DNA of 14,664 nucleotides from assembly GCA_050945155.1 (NCBI GenBank), contig JBMNSK010000035.1, forward strand, positions 1-14,664, in the 5' to 3' direction. Below the pieces are notes generated by a model that saw only the letters and a list, made by a program, of their open reading frames with translations, was not told the DNA's origin and did not search any database. This DNA is from JBMNSK01 sp050945155 (GTDB lineage Bacteria > Actinomycetota > Coriobacteriia > Coriobacteriales > Eggerthellaceae). Made by a program: the position numbers and the translations under genes. The stretch's first letter is position 1. Every line of letters starts with the position of its first letter. This document shows positions 13,448 to 14,664 of the stretch, in pieces.

Positions 13448-14332
13448 ATGAAGAAGCGGTTTCTCATCATTGCTCTGAGTGCTCTTATGGCACTCGGCGC
13501 CTTCGCTTTGGCAGGATGCGGCGGCTCCAGCTCTGATAGCGGGTCAACATCCCCAAGCGGCGACATCAGCGTGTACTCACGTGAAGACGGTTCCGGAACG
13601 CGTGGTGCGTTCGTAGAACTCTTCGGGATTGAGCAAGAGGAAAACGGCGAAAAGGTTGACAAGACTACCGATAAAGCCGTTATCACGAACTCAACTTCCG
13701 TCATGATGACTTCGGTTGCTGGCGATTCAAACGGCATCGGATACATCTCTTTGGGTTCTCTTGACGACAGCGTTAAGGCACTTAAGGTTGACGGCGTTGA
13801 AGCTACAGCTGAAAACGTAAAGAGCGGCGACTACAAGATCGCTCGTCCATTTAACATCGTTACCAAGGACGGTCTGTCCGAGCAGGCTCAGGACTTCATC
13901 ACCTATATCATGAGCTCTGACGGCCAGAAGGTTATCGAGGACAACGGTTATATCTCTGTTGCACAGGGCGAAGCATACAAGGCTTCTGGTGCATCCGGAA
14001 AAATTGTTGTTGCCGGTTCTTCCTCAGTAACACCAGTAATGGAAAAGCTCGCTGAGGCATATCAGGAACTTAATCCTGACGTAAATATCGAAGTTCAGCA
14101 GTCTGACTCTACGACGGGCATTCAGATGGCTACCGAAGGTACCTGCGATATTGGTATGGCTTCTCGTGACCTGAAGGATTCCGAGACTGGCGTTGAGACG
14201 ACCGTCATCGCCCAGGATGGTATTGCTGTCATCGTAAACAAGGACGCATCCATCACGGACATCACTTCTGATCAGGTTAAGGCCATTTACCTCGGTGATG
14301 TAACCACCTGGGAAGACGCTCTCGCAATCTAA
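13448..14332 (+). CDS. pstS: Phosphate ABC transporter substrate-binding lipoprotein, circularly permuted PstS
   Basis: PstS captures inorganic phosphate outside the membrane and delivers it to PstCAB. The 294-residue protein has a lipoprotein signal with lipobox L-A-G-C (21-24, lipidated Cys24) and a Ser/Gly linker to about 38. The two halves are then in swapped order. Residues 40-171 carry S-R-E-D-G-S-G-T-R-G-A-F (44-55) and G-I-G-Y-I-S (96-101), and end with D-G-Q-K-V-I-E-D-N-G-Y (158-168), which is normally the C-terminal end. Residues 184-294 carry A-G-S-S-S-V-T-P-V (189-197), S-D-S-T-T-G-I-Q (219-226), D-I-G-M-A-S-R-D (234-241) and D-G-I-A-V-I-V-N (257-264), normally the N-terminal part, and stop at T-T-W. 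All phosphate-contact motifs remain. ATG 13448 is preferred over 13442 because AAAGGA at 13437-13442 is then well spaced. pstC follows after 2 bases. Confidence 0.9.
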   Translation: MKKRFLIIALSALMALGAFALAGCGGSSSDSGSTSPSGDISVYSREDGSGTRGAFVELFGIEQEENGEKVDKTTDKAVITNSTSVMMTSVAGDSNGIGYISLGSLDDSVKALKVDGVEATAENVKSGDYKIARPFNIVTKDGLSEQAQDFITYIMSSDGQKVIEDNGYISVAQGEAYKASGASGKIVVAGSSSVTPVMEKLAEAYQELNPDVNIEVQQSDSTTGIQMATEGTCDIGMASRDLKDSETGVETTVIAQDGIAVIVNKDASITDITSDQVKAIYLGDVTTWEDALAI

Positions 14333-14334
14333 TT

Positions 14335-14664
14335 ATGGCTCAGGGTGTTCAGATAAAAGAAAGTGTGGCAAGGGCGCTGTTCATAGGAGCAGCCGCCCTT
14401 TCCATTGTCGCGGTCGCTTTCATTTGTATTTTCCTTTTTGCAAATGGTCTTCCAGCCATGGCTGAAATTGGCATTCCGGAGTTCTTAACCGGTATGGATT
14501 GGAAGCCAAATAATAATGAGTTCGGAATCTTCCCCATGATTGTGGGCAGTATCTATGTAACTGCGGGCGCAATCGTGGTAGGTGTTCCCATTGGTTTGTT
14601 ATGTGCTATCTATCTGTCGCGGTTTGCGTCGGGAAAGATTGCTGGTCTCCTCAAACCAGGCGTA
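14335..14664 (+). CDS. pstC: Phosphate ABC transporter permease PstC, N-terminal part (3' end outside window)
   Basis: The reading frame runs from ATG 14335 to the window edge (110 codons) without a stop. It encodes a short cytoplasmic lead, a first membrane helix (about 14-38), an extracytoplasmic segment with F-L-T-G-M-D-W-K-P (50-58), then F-G-I-F-P-M-I-V-G-S-I-Y-V-T (63-76), the highly conserved start of the permease core, and V-P-I-G-L-L-C-A-I-Y-L-S (85-96) in the next helix. PstC pairs with PstA to form the membrane channel of the high-affinity phosphate importer. It starts 2 bases after the pstS stop and has no good ribosome binding site, so translation probably depends on coupling to pstS. 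Confidence 0.95.
   Translation, partial: MAQGVQIKESVARALFIGAAALSIVAVAFICIFLFANGLPAMAEIGIPEFLTGMDWKPNNNEFGIFPMIVGSIYVTAGAIVVGVPIGLLCAIYLSRFASGKIAGLLKPGV

Overview
The window is an ordinary-looking stretch of bacterial chromosome with about 50% GC by eye. All protein genes lie on the + strand, with no transposase, integrase, CRISPR array or phage gene. It most resembles the class Coriobacteriia (Actinomycetota), perhaps a member of the Atopobiaceae. This is inference from three things: a single-gene large 2-hydroxyacyl-CoA dehydratase activator, Bacillus-like synteny (rsmI, metG, tatD, ksgA, veg) in a genome without typical Firmicutes features, and an encoded tRNA CCA end. No rRNA or marker gene is present to settle it.

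Region 1 (1-3658) holds the C-terminal part of a giant dehydratase activator, then an rsmI promoter, rsmI (16S rRNA 2'-O-methyltransferase) and a GTGA-overlapping YgjP-type zinc metallopeptidase. Region 2 (3659-8555) starts with a possible small acidic gene, apparently frameshifted, whose shifted frame ends on the ATG of the next gene. It continues with a secreted coiled-coil cell-wall hydrolase, metG, a tatD with a long charged N-terminal extension, and an overlapping flavodoxin-fold reductase. Region 3 (8536-9991) is ksgA, overlapping the reductase gene, then veg with its own promoter and a perfect terminator. Region 4 (9992-10278) is a tRNA-Ala(CGC) unit with its own promoter and terminator.

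Region 5 (10279-13285) is galU, followed by a three-gene cluster: a homocysteine-methyltransferase-like TIM-barrel protein without zinc cysteines, a 92-residue hypothetical protein, and an MscS channel. Region 6 (13286-14664) is the start of a phosphate-uptake (pst) operon: a leader with an 11-bp periodic motif, pstS, and the first 110 codons of pstC.

The most striking observation is PstS. Its two sequence halves are in the opposite order to a standard PstS: the R-x-D-G-S-G-T-R half comes first, right after the lipobox, and the G-S-S-x-V-T-P / D-I-G-M-A-S-R half comes last. All recognisable phosphate-contact motifs are kept and pstC follows directly, so this looks like a working, circularly permuted phosphate-binding lipoprotein. 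Secondary points of interest are the zinc-less methyltransferase homologue, the possible frameshifted leaderless small gene at 3708-3937, and the replacement of rnmV by a reductase gene in an otherwise conserved gene order.
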